A program made the position numbers and the translations under genes. The notes beneath the pieces were generated by a model. It was given only the letters and a program-made list of their open reading frames with translations, ran no database searches and was not told the DNA's origin. A stretch of 64,000 nucleotides of DNA from Thalassobaculum_A sp040219615 (GTDB lineage Bacteria > Pseudomonadota > Alphaproteobacteria > Thalassobaculales > Thalassobaculaceae): positions 1 through 64,000 of the forward strand of contig NZ_JAVJSE010000041.1 of the NCBI RefSeq assembly GCF_040219615.1. Reading direction: 5' to 3'. The stretch's first letter is position 1. The number at the start of each line of letters is the position of its first letter. Below, piece after piece: positions 52,596 to 61,263 of this stretch.

Positions 52596-52751
52596 ATGAC
52601 CCGTTCCGATCTCCGCCTCGGCGCCAACCAGACCCCGGCCGCCGCCGTCACGCTCGCTCAGTCCGAGGTGCTCGCCCCGGTCGCATTGGCGATCGCCGGC
52701 CTGGTCCTGGCCGGGATCGACCGCATCGCCCGGCTGTTTGGCCGCGGCTGA
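52596..52751 (+). CDS. Small hydrophobic protein of 51 residues
   Basis: The short frame starts at ATG 52596, five bases after a perfect AGGAGG, and ends in TGA. The product has a polar start (MTRSDLRLGANQTPA) and one hydrophobic helix (about 25-42, VLAPVALAIAGLVLAGI) ending in basic residues (RIARLFGRG), so it is probably a single-pass inner membrane protein. No family is recognised. Strong Shine-Dalgarno and third-position GC support it as real. Confidence 0.55.
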   Translation: MTRSDLRLGANQTPAAAVTLAQSEVLAPVALAIAGLVLAGIDRIARLFGRG

Positions 52752-52774
52752 TCGGGCGCCGGTCGCCCGGCCGC

Positions 52775-53350
52775 TCAAGGCACCACCCATTCGGCCTGAC
52801 GGCTGCCGTCCGCGTCCCACCGGAAGCGGGCCCGCCAGTGGCTGTCGGGCCCGAGCCATATCCAGTCCCAGCGCCGCCACACGACGGTGACCAGCGCGAA
52901 GGCGCTGCGGTCGCCGTCGGCGGCCGGTCTGGCCGGCGTTCCCGGTCGGCCGATCGGCGTGCCGGGAGCCGCGCCGTGGCGGTAGATCGACCGGCCTTCC
53001 GGGGGCAGGGCCGACCAGGCGGCATCGGCGGCCGGGCCGGCGTCCTCGACCCGCGCATCGCCGGCAATCCGAACCTGCTGGGCGGTCGCGGGATTCCAGA
53101 AGCACAGCTCGACCTGCCGCTGCCGGTCGATCTGTCCGGCCTTGTCCGAGCGGATGTCGGTGTTCACCCGCAGCGCCCGGTCGGCCGGCCGAACCGACCG
53201 CAGCACGACGGTGCGCAGCGTCGGCTCGCCGTCGGCCGTGAGCGAGGCCAGCATCGGCGTGCGCCAGGGCGAGGCCGGGGCCGATACCGCATCGGAGAGC
53301 TGGCCGAGAATGTGCTCGGCGAGGGTGTTCAGGTCGTCGGGCGGCGTCAC
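52775..53350 (-). CDS. Pyridoxamine 5'-phosphate oxidase-like flavoprotein
   Basis: 191 residues. MLASLTADGEPTLRTVVLRS (33-52), the basic loop SDKAGQIDRQRQVELCFWNP and VRIAGDARVED match the FMN-binding split barrel of PNPOx-like proteins, with DWIWLGPDSHWRARFRWD at the end. It may be an FMN-dependent oxidase or a heme/flavin-binding variant. Start is GTG at 53350, five bases after the MFS gene stop. It converges with the small gene at 52596. Confidence 0.83.
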   Translation of the reverse strand: MTPPDDLNTLAEHILGQLSDAVSAPASPWRTPMLASLTADGEPTLRTVVLRSVRPADRALRVNTDIRSDKAGQIDRQRQVELCFWNPATAQQVRIAGDARVEDAGPAADAAWSALPPEGRSIYRHGAAPGTPIGRPGTPARPAADGDRSAFALVTVVWRRWDWIWLGPDSHWRARFRWDADGSRQAEWVVP

Positions 53351-53355
53351 GGCGG

Positions 53356-54543
53356 CTACTCCGTCCGCGCGGTACGGGCCAGCAGGTAGCAGAGATAGGA
53401 GCCGACGCAGGCGAACAGGATCATGCCGGCCATGGCGCCGTGGTCCGTCTGGTTCTGCAGCACGCCGACAACGACGGTGAACACCGCGCCGACCGCCATC
53501 TGGCCGAAGCCCATCAGGCCGGACGCGGCCCCGGCGATCCGCGGGTTGACGCTGATCGCCCCGGCGATGCCGTTGGGCTGGCTGAGGCCGTTGCCGACCG
53601 CCACCAGCATCATCGGCACGAACACGCTGGCGGTGGTCACGATCCCGGCCAGCAGCAGGCCGACGCCGGCCAGCCCGCCCAGCGTCGACACGCCGATCCC
53701 GAGCGCGATCATCCGGTCGACACCGAGCCGCTGGGACAGCCGGCTGGCGAGGAAGTTGCCGGTCATGTAGCCGCCCGAGATCAGCACGAAATACAGGCCG
53801 TATTCGCTCGGATCCTTGTGCAGGATCTCGATCACGACATAGGGACCGCCGGCCAGGAACGCGAAGAAGGCGCCGACCGACATGGCGGTATTGCCGGCAT
53901 AGCCGAGGAAGGCGCGCGAGCGCAGCAGCTCGCCGTAGCTTCGCAGCATTGACAGCAGGTCGATGCGCGGGATCGGCGTGAGGTTGGTCTCGTTCAGGCG
54001 GGGGATCGCGGCCGCCAGTACGACCAGCCCCAGCGCCATCGGCACCAGGAAGGTCGAGTGCCAGCCGAAGCTGGCCTCCAGCAGCCCGCCGAGCGCAGGG
54101 GCGATCGCCGGCGCCACCGCCATCGCCATGGTGACCAGCGCGATGACGCTGGCGGCACGGTCGCGCTCGAACACGTCGCGCACGATCGCCCGGCCGAGCA
54201 CCATGCCGGCGCAGCCGCCGACCGCCTGCAGCACGCGCCCGGCGATCAGCGCTTCGACCGACCAGGCGAAGGCGCACATCAGACTGGCGGCAACGTAGAT
54301 CGCCAGGCCGGTGAGCAGGGCCGGTCGTCGCCCGAAACGGTCGGACAGGGGGCCGTAGGCGAGCTGCGCCACCGCGACGCCCGCCAGATAGAGCGTCAGG
54401 GTCAGCTGGATGGTGGCGTAGTCGGTTCCGAACACCCGCGTCAGCCCGGGCATCGAAGGCACGAAGATGTTGAGCGCCAGCGGTCCGGTGGCGGTGGCCA
54501 CGACCAGGATCCAGATCGGCGGGGAGATCGGCTTGTCGGACAT
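53356..54543 (-). CDS. Bcr/CflA family multidrug efflux MFS transporter
   Basis: 395 residues with 12 helices. The N-terminal TGPLALNIFVPSMPGL and YGPLSDRFGRRPALLTGL (motif A of the MFS) and ALIAGRVLQAVGGCAGMVLG (Bcr signature, motif C region) identify the family. It exports drugs such as bicyclomycin-like or sulfonamide compounds by proton antiport. ATG at 54543; longer frames are not supported by a ribosome site. Confidence 0.9.
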   Translation of the reverse strand: MSDKPISPPIWILVVATATGPLALNIFVPSMPGLTRVFGTDYATIQLTLTLYLAGVAVAQLAYGPLSDRFGRRPALLTGLAIYVAASLMCAFAWSVEALIAGRVLQAVGGCAGMVLGRAIVRDVFERDRAASVIALVTMAMAVAPAIAPALGGLLEASFGWHSTFLVPMALGLVVLAAAIPRLNETNLTPIPRIDLLSMLRSYGELLRSRAFLGYAGNTAMSVGAFFAFLAGGPYVVIEILHKDPSEYGLYFVLISGGYMTGNFLASRLSQRLGVDRMIALGIGVSTLGGLAGVGLLLAGIVTTASVFVPMMLVAVGNGLSQPNGIAGAISVNPRIAGAASGLMGFGQMAVGAVFTVVVGVLQNQTDHGAMAGMILFACVGSYLCYLLARTARTE

Positions 54544-54816
54544 CGCGCTGCGGCCGGCGGGCCGTCCCAGGTGATAGGCGGGACACCCTAAGGGCGGGAC
54601 GGTCGGTGGCCAAGGGCCCCTGAGGAAAGCCTCCTCCGACAGGTATGTCGGCCTTGGCGACCGGGCCGCGCCATCGGGCTTGCGGAGTGCGTCCCGCACA
54701 CCGTCCTGCCGTTGGCGGCCGGCCGATCCCTCGCGTTAACACCTTGGCGACGTTTGTATGGTAAAAACCGCGACGGAGAGGGGCGCACACCCGCCAACGC
54801 GGAGACCGAGCCGGGG

Positions 54817-55947
54817 ATGACGAGCGCCGCGCAGATCGGAGCGACAGGGATCGGAGGCGTGCCGGGATACGGCGCGCCCGGGATCTATGGCCGCCCGCCT
54901 GCCGGCCCCGACCAGGGCGAGGACGAGCGCAACGCCACCACGCTTCCCGGCCAGGACGATACCGAGCAGAGCGAGGCGCTGCCGGGCCGCCGGCCGCCGC
55001 CGCCGCCGGGCACCGCGCCCTCGACATCCGATGTCGTGCGGCTGCCCGGCCAGGAGACGGTCGGCGAGAGCGGACCGCGAAACCCCTTGATCGCCGGCGG
55101 TGCCTTCACCCTCGCCGTCGCCATCGGCCTGTCGCTCGACCAGCGGACGCAGCCGCAGGGGCTGGAGCCGGCGACGCCGTCCACGACGGCCGCCGCCGAC
55201 GACGAGGACCAGGCCCAGGCGGAAGGCGAGGAGGACATCGAAGGCCTCACCGAGGAAGAGCGCGAACTGGTCAGGGAACTGCAGCAGAGCGACGCCGAGG
55301 TGCGGCGGCACGAAGCCGCTCACGCGGCCGCCGGCGGCGAGTTCGCCGGCGCTCCGACCTTCACCTACCAGACCGGTCCGGACGGCAAGCGCTATGCGGT
55401 CGGCGGCGAGGTCTCGATCGACACCTCGCCGGTCAGGGGCGATCCCGAGGCGACCATCCGCAAGGCCCAGCGTATCCGGGCCGCGGCCAACGCACCCGCC
55501 GACCCGTCGTCGCAGGACCGGCGCGTCGCCGCCCAGGCAGACTCCCTGCGGCAGCAGGCACAGGCCGAACTGCAGGCCGAGCGCCGCGAGGAGCGGCAGG
55601 CGGAAGACGCGGAATCCGCGGGCGGGGGCACGCCGGTCGGCCAGGCCGGATCGCAGGACGCCCCCGGGGCCGAGGCGGCTGCCGTGCCGGGCGTTGCCCC
55701 GCCGGCCTCGCCGCCGCCGGCGCCGGCGGAAGAACCGGGCTTCGGCGCGCGAAGTGCCGGGGCCGGTGGCGGCTTTGCGCCGGCTGGGGAAGACACCGAT
55801 ACCGCCGCGGGTTCCCGACCGCCGAACGGACCGCAGGATCGCGACGACGATTCGGCGGGTCCGTTCACGCCGGGCGCCTTCAGTGCCGCCGCCGCGAGCT
55901 ACCGCGGCCCGACAGCCAGGCAGAGCCTGGTTTCTCTCGCCGTCTGA
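54817..55947 (+). CDS. Putative metalloprotease, SprA-related/CatRA family
   Basis: 376 residues. The conserved block is at residues about 150-240: HEAAH at 165-169 (a thermolysin-like zinc site), followed by GAPTFTYQTGPDGKRYAVGG, EVSIDTSPVRGDPEATIRKA and ASSQDRRVAAQAD-like helices. One hydrophobic stretch lies near 93-106. Flanks are proline- and alanine-rich and look disordered. Substrate unknown. The ATG at 54817 is chosen; a TTG at 54712 would add 35 residues. A long 273-base gap precedes it. Confidence 0.75.
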   Translation: MTSAAQIGATGIGGVPGYGAPGIYGRPPAGPDQGEDERNATTLPGQDDTEQSEALPGRRPPPPPGTAPSTSDVVRLPGQETVGESGPRNPLIAGGAFTLAVAIGLSLDQRTQPQGLEPATPSTTAAADDEDQAQAEGEEDIEGLTEEERELVRELQQSDAEVRRHEAAHAAAGGEFAGAPTFTYQTGPDGKRYAVGGEVSIDTSPVRGDPEATIRKAQRIRAAANAPADPSSQDRRVAAQADSLRQQAQAELQAERREERQAEDAESAGGGTPVGQAGSQDAPGAEAAAVPGVAPPASPPPAPAEEPGFGARSAGAGGGFAPAGEDTDTAAGSRPPNGPQDRDDDSAGPFTPGAFSAAAASYRGPTARQSLVSLAV

Positions 55948-55963
55948 ACGGACACCAGCGTCT

Positions 55964-56782
55964 TCAGCTCTTCGGGGCCGCCGCCTTGTCGCCGCCTCCG
56001 GCCGGGGTGGCCGGCTGTAGGCGCCGCGGCTCGAAGCCGAGGCATTTCTTGAAGCTGTCGGCGGTCTGGCCCGGTGTCTCGGAGCATGTGAAGAACAGGT
56101 CGCGGCAGCGGGTGTAGTCGGTGTCGTTGCCGGTGAAGCGAAGGTCGTCGCAGAGTTCCTGGAACCGCTTTGCGATCAGGGAGAAGCTCTCGGCCGGCTC
56201 CTCGAATGCGTCGGCCTCGGGATCGAGCGGCTTCACCTTCAGGAACTGCGCGATCGCCTGGTTGGCGCGCCGCAGCGTGAGTTCCGCCCGAAGCTGCTCG
56301 CCGAGGATGGTGTAGTAGGTCACGTGGATATTCTCGCCGAGCATCATCTGGCGGAGCACCGGCGGAATGAATCCCCGCCGTGCGTCGCCCCAGATGATGA
56401 ACTGGATGGCGCGACCGGCGATCTTGTAGAGGGTCGGCTCGCTGCCGACCTCCAGTTTCTTGAGTTCATCGAGGTCGATCGGGTCGTTGCCGTCGATCTG
56501 GTAGGTCGGCAACCGGTCGGAAGTCAGCATCGCCTGGCTGGAGCGTGGCAGGTTGAACTCGCCCCAGATAGAATTATCGTTCAATCTCATAAGTTTGAAG
56601 CTGTATCCCTCCTGCGTCAGGATGCGCGCTTCGAGGATCGGCTGTTTGCTGATCGGGTCGGTGAGGACCTCGACGTACCACTGCACGCGCGCTGCGCTCG
56701 CGGATGTGATCCCGGTCATGCATCCAAGTGCGAGGATCATGACGAACAGGGAGGCGCGGATGGATTGCGGGATGCTCTGCAT
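55964..56782 (-). CDS. Hypothetical exported protein
   Basis: 272 residues. A signal peptide (about 1-30, with LALGCMTGITSASA) predicts export. The mature part has a beta-rich first half (VQWYVEVLTDPISKQPILEA, SIWGEFNLPRSSQ) and a helical second half with four cysteines (LCDDLRFTGNDTDYTRCRDLFFTCSETPG), which may form disulfides. No family is recognised. It is convergent with the HEAAH gene (16-base gap) and divergent from the alpha/beta hydrolase gene. Confidence 0.78.
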   Translation of the reverse strand: MQSIPQSIRASLFVMILALGCMTGITSASAARVQWYVEVLTDPISKQPILEARILTQEGYSFKLMRLNDNSIWGEFNLPRSSQAMLTSDRLPTYQIDGNDPIDLDELKKLEVGSEPTLYKIAGRAIQFIIWGDARRGFIPPVLRQMMLGENIHVTYYTILGEQLRAELTLRRANQAIAQFLKVKPLDPEADAFEEPAESFSLIAKRFQELCDDLRFTGNDTDYTRCRDLFFTCSETPGQTADSFKKCLGFEPRRLQPATPAGGGDKAAAPKS

Positions 56783-56829
56783 GGACGCGCATTATAGGCG
56801 AATCGGGACTGGGTCGATAGGACGCGGCG

Positions 56830-57663
56830 ATGGGAATGGTGGCCGGACTTGCGATGACGGCGGTAGCCGGATGGGGGCTGCTGGCGACGGTGCTGTACGT
56901 CATGCAGCGCAGCATCCTGTTCGTTCCGGACGTCGCCCGGCCAGACCCGGCGGAGAGCCGGGCACCGACGATGCAGCGCGTGCAGGCCGAGACCGGGGAT
57001 GGACTGCGGCTCGAGGGTTGGTGGCAGCCGCCGGCGCCCGGCCGGCCGACGGTCGCCTATTTCCACGGCAACGGCGGCAACGTCGGCGGCCGCGACGAGA
57101 AGGCGCGCCGCTTCATCGAACGCGGCTACGGGCTGCTGCTTGCGGGTTACCGCGGCTATGGCGGCAATCCCGGCTCGCCGAGTGAACTCGGGCTGATCGA
57201 GGACGGTCGCGCCTGGATGGACCGGCTGGAGCAGTTCGGGGTGCCGGCGCAGGGCGTGCTGCTGTACGGCGAGTCCCTCGGATCGGGGGTTGCGACCGCA
57301 CTGGCGCTCGAACGGTCGGTGGCCGGACTGGTGCTGGAGGCACCCTATACGTCGATCGTCGACATCGCCGCCGCGCGCTACTGGTTCGTGCCCGTGCGGC
57401 TGCTGCTGCTCGACCGGTTCGACACCCGCAGCCGGCTGCCCGGGGTCGGGATGCCGGTGCTGATCGTCCATGGCACCGACGACCGGGTGATCCCGGCGTC
57501 CCACGGCGAAGCGCTGTTCGCGGTCGCGCCGGAGCCGAAGCGCCTGGTGCAGATCGAAGGCGGCGGCCATACCGACCTGTTCGAGCACGGCGCCCTGGAT
57601 GCGGTCGACCGCTTCGTCCGCGAGGTCCTGGGCCCCGGTCCCTGGTCGGCGGCGCGGTTATGA
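56830..57663 (+). CDS. Membrane-anchored alpha/beta hydrolase (BEM46/YfhR-like)
   Basis: 277 residues. An N-terminal helix (about 5-24) anchors it. Oxyanion and nucleophile motifs are YFHGNGGNVGGRDEK and YGESLGSGVA with Ser149; the aspartate is in HGTDDRVIP and the histidine in GGGHTDLF. It is a serine hydrolase of unknown substrate, similar to the BEM46 group. It is separated by 47 bases from the divergent exported protein gene. Confidence 0.87.
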   Translation: MGMVAGLAMTAVAGWGLLATVLYVMQRSILFVPDVARPDPAESRAPTMQRVQAETGDGLRLEGWWQPPAPGRPTVAYFHGNGGNVGGRDEKARRFIERGYGLLLAGYRGYGGNPGSPSELGLIEDGRAWMDRLEQFGVPAQGVLLYGESLGSGVATALALERSVAGLVLEAPYTSIVDIAAARYWFVPVRLLLLDRFDTRSRLPGVGMPVLIVHGTDDRVIPASHGEALFAVAPEPKRLVQIEGGGHTDLFEHGALDAVDRFVREVLGPGPWSAARL

Positions 57664-57696
57664 GTTATTTAACGGGTGTCGGAGGAAGATGACGCG

Positions 57697-58113
57697 ATGG
57701 CTATCGGCAACGCGATCTCCAGCGCCCTGAGCGGCGTACTGGCCGCCGAACGGCGGGTCGGGAACTCGGCGAACAACGTCGCCAACCTGCGCAGCGTGGC
57801 GGCGCCCGGCGTCGACGGCCCGGCGACCGATGCCGAGGGCAACCCGCTGTTCCGCCCGGGCCGCACCGCCGACGTGACGGCACCGACCGGCGGCGTGCGG
57901 TCCAACCAACTGCTGGTCGATCCCTCGGCCGTGCGGGAATACGATCCGTCGGCGCCCGACGCCGATGCCGAGGGCCTGGTCAACCGCCCGAATGTCGACC
58001 TGGCCCGGGAAACCGCAGACCGGATCGCCGGTCAGCGGCAGTTCGAGGCCAACCTGGCGACGATCCGCGCGGCCGACGAACTCCTGCAGGCGACCTTAGA
58101 CATCAAGAGCTGA
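57697..58113 (+). CDS. Flagellar rod/hook-like small protein (C-terminal basal body domain)
   Basis: 138 residues. The N-terminal AIGNAISSALSGVLAAERRVGNSANNVANL (residues 2-20 AIGNAISSALSGVLAAERR) matches the flagellar basal body N-terminal motif with the typical NNVAN, and the end QFEANLATIRAADELLQATLDI matches the C-terminal rod helix of FlgC/FlgE-type proteins. No other flagellar genes are in the window. ATG at 57697 after GGAGGAAG. Its last 11 bases overlap the convergent NifU-like gene. Confidence 0.75.
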   Translation: MAIGNAISSALSGVLAAERRVGNSANNVANLRSVAAPGVDGPATDAEGNPLFRPGRTADVTAPTGGVRSNQLLVDPSAVREYDPSAPDADAEGLVNRPNVDLARETADRIAGQRQFEANLATIRAADELLQATLDIKS

Positions 58114-58537
58114 CGGCTTCGCGCTGGCTCAGGGCCTTGCTGGCCGCCTTGAACGGCAGCAGCACGCAGTCGTGTCGCGGCCGCGCGCCCCGGACCGGCG
58201 CGAAGCTGCCCAGCTGCGCCCACGGAAGCCCGTCCTCGGCGACCTGCCCGGCCAGATAGGCCGCGACCGCGGCGCCGGCGTGCTCCAGCGTCGCCACCGG
58301 CGCGCCGACGGCTTCCCCGGCGATGATGGCGGTGGCGGCCTGGCAGAGCGCGCAGCCCTGGACCTTGGCCCCCACGGCGATGATCCGACCGTCCTCGATG
58401 CGCAGGTCGACGGTGACCCGGTCGCCGCAGATCGGGTTGTCGATCCGGGCCGAGACCGTGGGCTCCTCGAGCCGGCCGATCGCGCGGCCCAGCCTGGCGA
58501 GAGCGAGGATCTCGGCCTGGTAGAGCGGATCGCTCAT
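58103..58537 (-). CDS. Iron-sulfur cluster assembly scaffold-like protein (IscU/NifU family)
   Basis: 144 residues. The three conserved cysteine regions NPICGD (Cys37), GCALCQA (Cys62, Cys65) and HDCVLLP (Cys124) are in the IscU/SufU order. It could assemble or hand over an Fe-S cluster. It follows the molybdenum cofactor transferase gene by a 4-base overlap, suggesting it serves the iron-sulfur molybdenum enzyme matured by the neighbouring genes. Confidence 0.86.
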   Translation of the reverse strand: MSDPLYQAEILALARLGRAIGRLEEPTVSARIDNPICGDRVTVDLRIEDGRIIAVGAKVQGCALCQAATAIIAGEAVGAPVATLEHAGAAVAAYLAGQVAEDGLPWAQLGSFAPVRGARPRHDCVLLPFKAASKALSQREAVSS

Positions 58538-60186
58538 GGCTCGGCACCGCCGGTGAGGGCGGCCAGCGCCGCCGGCGTATCGACGTCGAGCAGCACCGCC
58601 TCGTCCTCGACCTCGACCTCGGCGACCACCTCGTCGTGTTCGCCGATGATGTGACGGGCGCCGACGTCGCCGGACACCGCCCCCATCTCCTCGAAGAACC
58701 GCCGGGCGAACAGCACCGGGTTGCCGCGCTTGCCGCGCCGCGTGGGCACGATGATCGCGCGGCCCTCGACCGGGTCGAAGGCGGCGATCATGCGGTCAAG
58801 GATGGCGGCGCTGACCTTCGGCATGTCGGCCAGGCAGACGATCGCCCCGTCGGTTTCCGCCGGCAGGGCGGCGAGGCCGGTCTTCAGCGAGGTCGACAGG
58901 CCGTCGGCGAAATCCGGGTTCTCCGCGAAGGTCACCGGGCAGCCGCCGAGCGCGCTCCGGACCCGGTCGGCCTCGTGTCCGGTCACGACGACCACCGGGT
59001 CGGCCCCGGACTCCAGTACGTGGTCGACCACGTGGCGGACCATGGGGCGCCCGTCGATGTCGGCCAGCAGCTTGTTCAGTTCCCCCATGCGGCGGGACTG
59101 GCCGCCGGCGAGGACCAGGGCGGCGACCGTGGGCCGGCGGGCCGGGGCCTTGTGGGCCTGGACCGGGGCCTTGCCTTCCTTGGCGCGGGTACGGGGCATC
59201 GGGCGGCTCGGTATGTCCTTCAGCAGGCCGCCGGGTCCCATGCGCATGACCTCCTCGCGGCCGATCGGCAGTCGGGCGACCGCGCGCTGCAGCACCCAGT
59301 CGAAACCGTTCAGCTTGGGCGAGCGCGCGCAGCCCGGCAGGCCGATCACCGTGGCGTCGCCGATCCGCCCCATCAGCATCAGGTTGCCCGGATCGACCGG
59401 CATGCCGAAATGGGTGACGGCACCGCCGGCGGCGACGATGGCGGCCGGCACCACGTCGCGGCGGTCGACCACCGCCGAGGCGCCGGACACCAGAACCATC
59501 TGGGCGCCGTTCTGCAGGGTGGTCTCGATCGCCTTGGCGATGGCCGCGGTGGCATGCTCGCAACGGGCCTCGTGGCAGATCTCGCTGTTCATCGGGTGCA
59601 GGCGGGTGCGGGTGACCTCCAGCGTGGAGTCCAGCACGCTTTCCTTGGTCCCGGGCAGCCGCGACTGCACCAGGCCGACCCGCGTCGGCCGGTACAGTGC
59701 CACCCGGACCATCGGCGTGTCGCGCCGGGCGATCGCCTCGGTCAGCAGCACGGTGTCGTCGGGGACCGCGAAGGCGATGATCTTCAGGGTGGCGATCATC
59801 TGGCCGGCCTCGACCGACAGGTAGGGCGGCACCATCGCCAGGGTCACGGCCTCGTCGATCAGGTTGAAGGCGTCCAGCCGGGCGGGGTCGTAGACCACGA
59901 CGCCGGCACTCTCGGCGTACAGGTTGGCGCGGCCGGTGAAGGCGGCCCCGGCGGTCACCGCATCGCCGACCAGGGCACGGGCGAGCCGGTTCGCGGCATC
60001 GTCCTCGCCGACGTCGCCGGGCTCCAGGCGGGCGGCGACGACCTGGGCGTAGCCGGCGTCGCGCAGCACCGTCAGGTCGTCCGGCCCGAGCACCGTGCCC
60101 TTCTTCAGGGTCTTGGCTTCGAGTCGCAGCGAATGGGCGAGGATGGCGCCCTCGGCCTCATCGGTCGGAATGTCGCCGAACTGCAA
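58534..60186 (-). CDS. Fusion of molybdopterin-binding domain and molybdenum cofactor nucleotidyltransferase (MocA-like)
   Basis: 550 residues. The N-terminal part (about 1-330) is a molybdopterin-binding (MoeA/MoaB-like) domain, seen in VLVSGASAVVDRRDVVPAAI and GMPVDPGNLMLMGRIG. From about 350 a nucleotidyltransferase begins with VLAGGQSRRMGELNKLLADI, then VVVTGHEADRV and CLADMPKV, as in MocA/MobA, which transfers CTP or GTP to molybdopterin. ATG at 60186. It precedes the XdhC genes' products in the pathway: it supplies modified cofactor. Confidence 0.88.
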   Translation of the reverse strand: MQFGDIPTDEAEGAILAHSLRLEAKTLKKGTVLGPDDLTVLRDAGYAQVVAARLEPGDVGEDDAANRLARALVGDAVTAGAAFTGRANLYAESAGVVVYDPARLDAFNLIDEAVTLAMVPPYLSVEAGQMIATLKIIAFAVPDDTVLLTEAIARRDTPMVRVALYRPTRVGLVQSRLPGTKESVLDSTLEVTRTRLHPMNSEICHEARCEHATAAIAKAIETTLQNGAQMVLVSGASAVVDRRDVVPAAIVAAGGAVTHFGMPVDPGNLMLMGRIGDATVIGLPGCARSPKLNGFDWVLQRAVARLPIGREEVMRMGPGGLLKDIPSRPMPRTRAKEGKAPVQAHKAPARRPTVAALVLAGGQSRRMGELNKLLADIDGRPMVRHVVDHVLESGADPVVVVTGHEADRVRSALGGCPVTFAENPDFADGLSTSLKTGLAALPAETDGAIVCLADMPKVSAAILDRMIAAFDPVEGRAIIVPTRRGKRGNPVLFARRFFEEMGAVSGDVGARHIIGEHDEVVAEVEVEDEAVLLDVDTPAALAALTGGAEP

Positions 60187-60196
60187 TCCAGTCTCC

Positions 60197-60904
60197 TCAG
60201 GCGGCCTTGGCTACGGCCGGCGCCTCGTGCAGTACCGCGGTAAGCTCGGCCAGGATAGACAACGCGATCTCGGCCGGCGAGACCGCCCCGATCGGCAGTC
60301 CGGCCGGCCCGTGGATACGGGCAAGGGTAGCGTCGTCGAAGCCGAGCTCGCGCAGCCGGTCGAGCCGGCGCGCGTGGGTGCGGCGGCTGCCCAGGCAGGC
60401 GATGTAGAAGGCGTCGGACTTCAGCGCGATCTCGAGCGCCGGATCGTCCAGCTTGGGGTCGTGGGTGAGGGTGACCACCGCGGTCCGGTTGTCGGGGGCG
60501 AGCGCCTCCATCGCCTCGTCCGGCCAGTCGTCGACCAACTGTACGTTCGGGAAGCGCTCGGCGGTGGCGAAGCTGGCGCGCGGGTCGATGACGATCACCT
60601 CGTAGCCGGCGATCGCCGCCATCGGCACCAGGGTCTGGGAGATGTGGACGGCGCCGACCACGACGATCCGCAGCGGCGGGTTGTGGCAGTCCACGAAATA
60701 CCGGGCGTCGCCGTGCTCGACGGTGCCGCCGGCGTTGTCGCGCAACCGCCGCCGCGCCTCGGCGACCACCGCATCCGGCAGCGTTCCGTCGACCCGATCG
60801 TGGAATACCAGGACCTGGGCGCCGTCGGTCAGCGCCGTGACCAGGGCCACCGGGGTCTTGGCCGCCCGGGCGGCCTGCAATGCGTTCAACAGTACCGCCT
60901 TCAT
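60197..60904 (-). CDS. XdhC family protein, C-terminal (Rossmann) half
   Basis: 235 residues. RRRLRDNAGGTVEHGDARYF is followed by IVVVGAVHISQTLVPMAAIAGYEVIVIDPRA (dinucleotide-binding segment, about 75-105) and TLTHDPKLDDPALEIAL. This is the XdhC_C domain, which in usual XdhC/CoxI proteins is fused to an N-terminal domain encoded here by the next gene. XdhC binds molybdenum cofactor and inserts it into xanthine-dehydrogenase-type enzymes. ATG at 60904. Confidence 0.88.
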   Translation of the reverse strand: MKAVLLNALQAARAAKTPVALVTALTDGAQVLVFHDRVDGTLPDAVVAEARRRLRDNAGGTVEHGDARYFVDCHNPPLRIVVVGAVHISQTLVPMAAIAGYEVIVIDPRASFATAERFPNVQLVDDWPDEAMEALAPDNRTAVVTLTHDPKLDDPALEIALKSDAFYIACLGSRRTHARRLDRLRELGFDDATLARIHGPAGLPIGAVSPAEIALSILAELTAVLHEAPAVAKAA

Positions 60905-60908
60905 GACC

Positions 60909-61250
60909 TCAGGCCTCCAGCCGCTCGACCCAAACCTCGACCTTGCCGCCGCAGGCCAGCCCGACCTCCCAGGCCTGCTCGTCGCTGACCCCGAAGTCCA
61001 GCAGGCGCGGGGCGGCGCCGGCCATCACGTCGAAAGCCTCCTTGATGACGGCGCCCTCGATGCAGCCGCCGGAGACCGACCCGACCATCGCGCCCTCGCC
61101 GTCGACGACAAGCCGCGAGCCGACGGGCCGCGGCGAGCTGCCCCAGGTCTTCACAACCGTGGCGACCGCGACCTTGCGACCCTCGGCCAGCCAGGCGCCG
61201 GCGGTGGCGAGAACGTCGTCCTGGGTGGCGAATGCGCTGGTGTCGGTCAT
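60909..61250 (-). CDS. XdhC/CoxI family protein, N-terminal half
   Basis: 113 residues. VATVVKTWGSSPRPVGSRLVV, GSVSGGCIEGAVI and LACGGKVEVWVE are the XdhC_CoxI domain motifs, with the conserved cysteines of GGC and ACGG. It is the separate partner of the gene at 60197 (4-base gap). The protein pair is expected to act in sulfuration or insertion of the molybdenum cofactor. Confidence 0.88.
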   Translation of the reverse strand: MTDTSAFATQDDVLATAGAWLAEGRKVAVATVVKTWGSSPRPVGSRLVVDGEGAMVGSVSGGCIEGAVIKEAFDVMAGAAPRLLDFGVSDEQAWEVGLACGGKVEVWVERLEA

Positions 61251-61263
61251 CGTCAGGTTCCCC

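Noticed and set aside
60197..61250. XdhC broken by a frameshift
   Set aside because: Each half has its own start, complete domain boundaries and a 4-base gap with a stop in place; two-gene XdhC forms are known.
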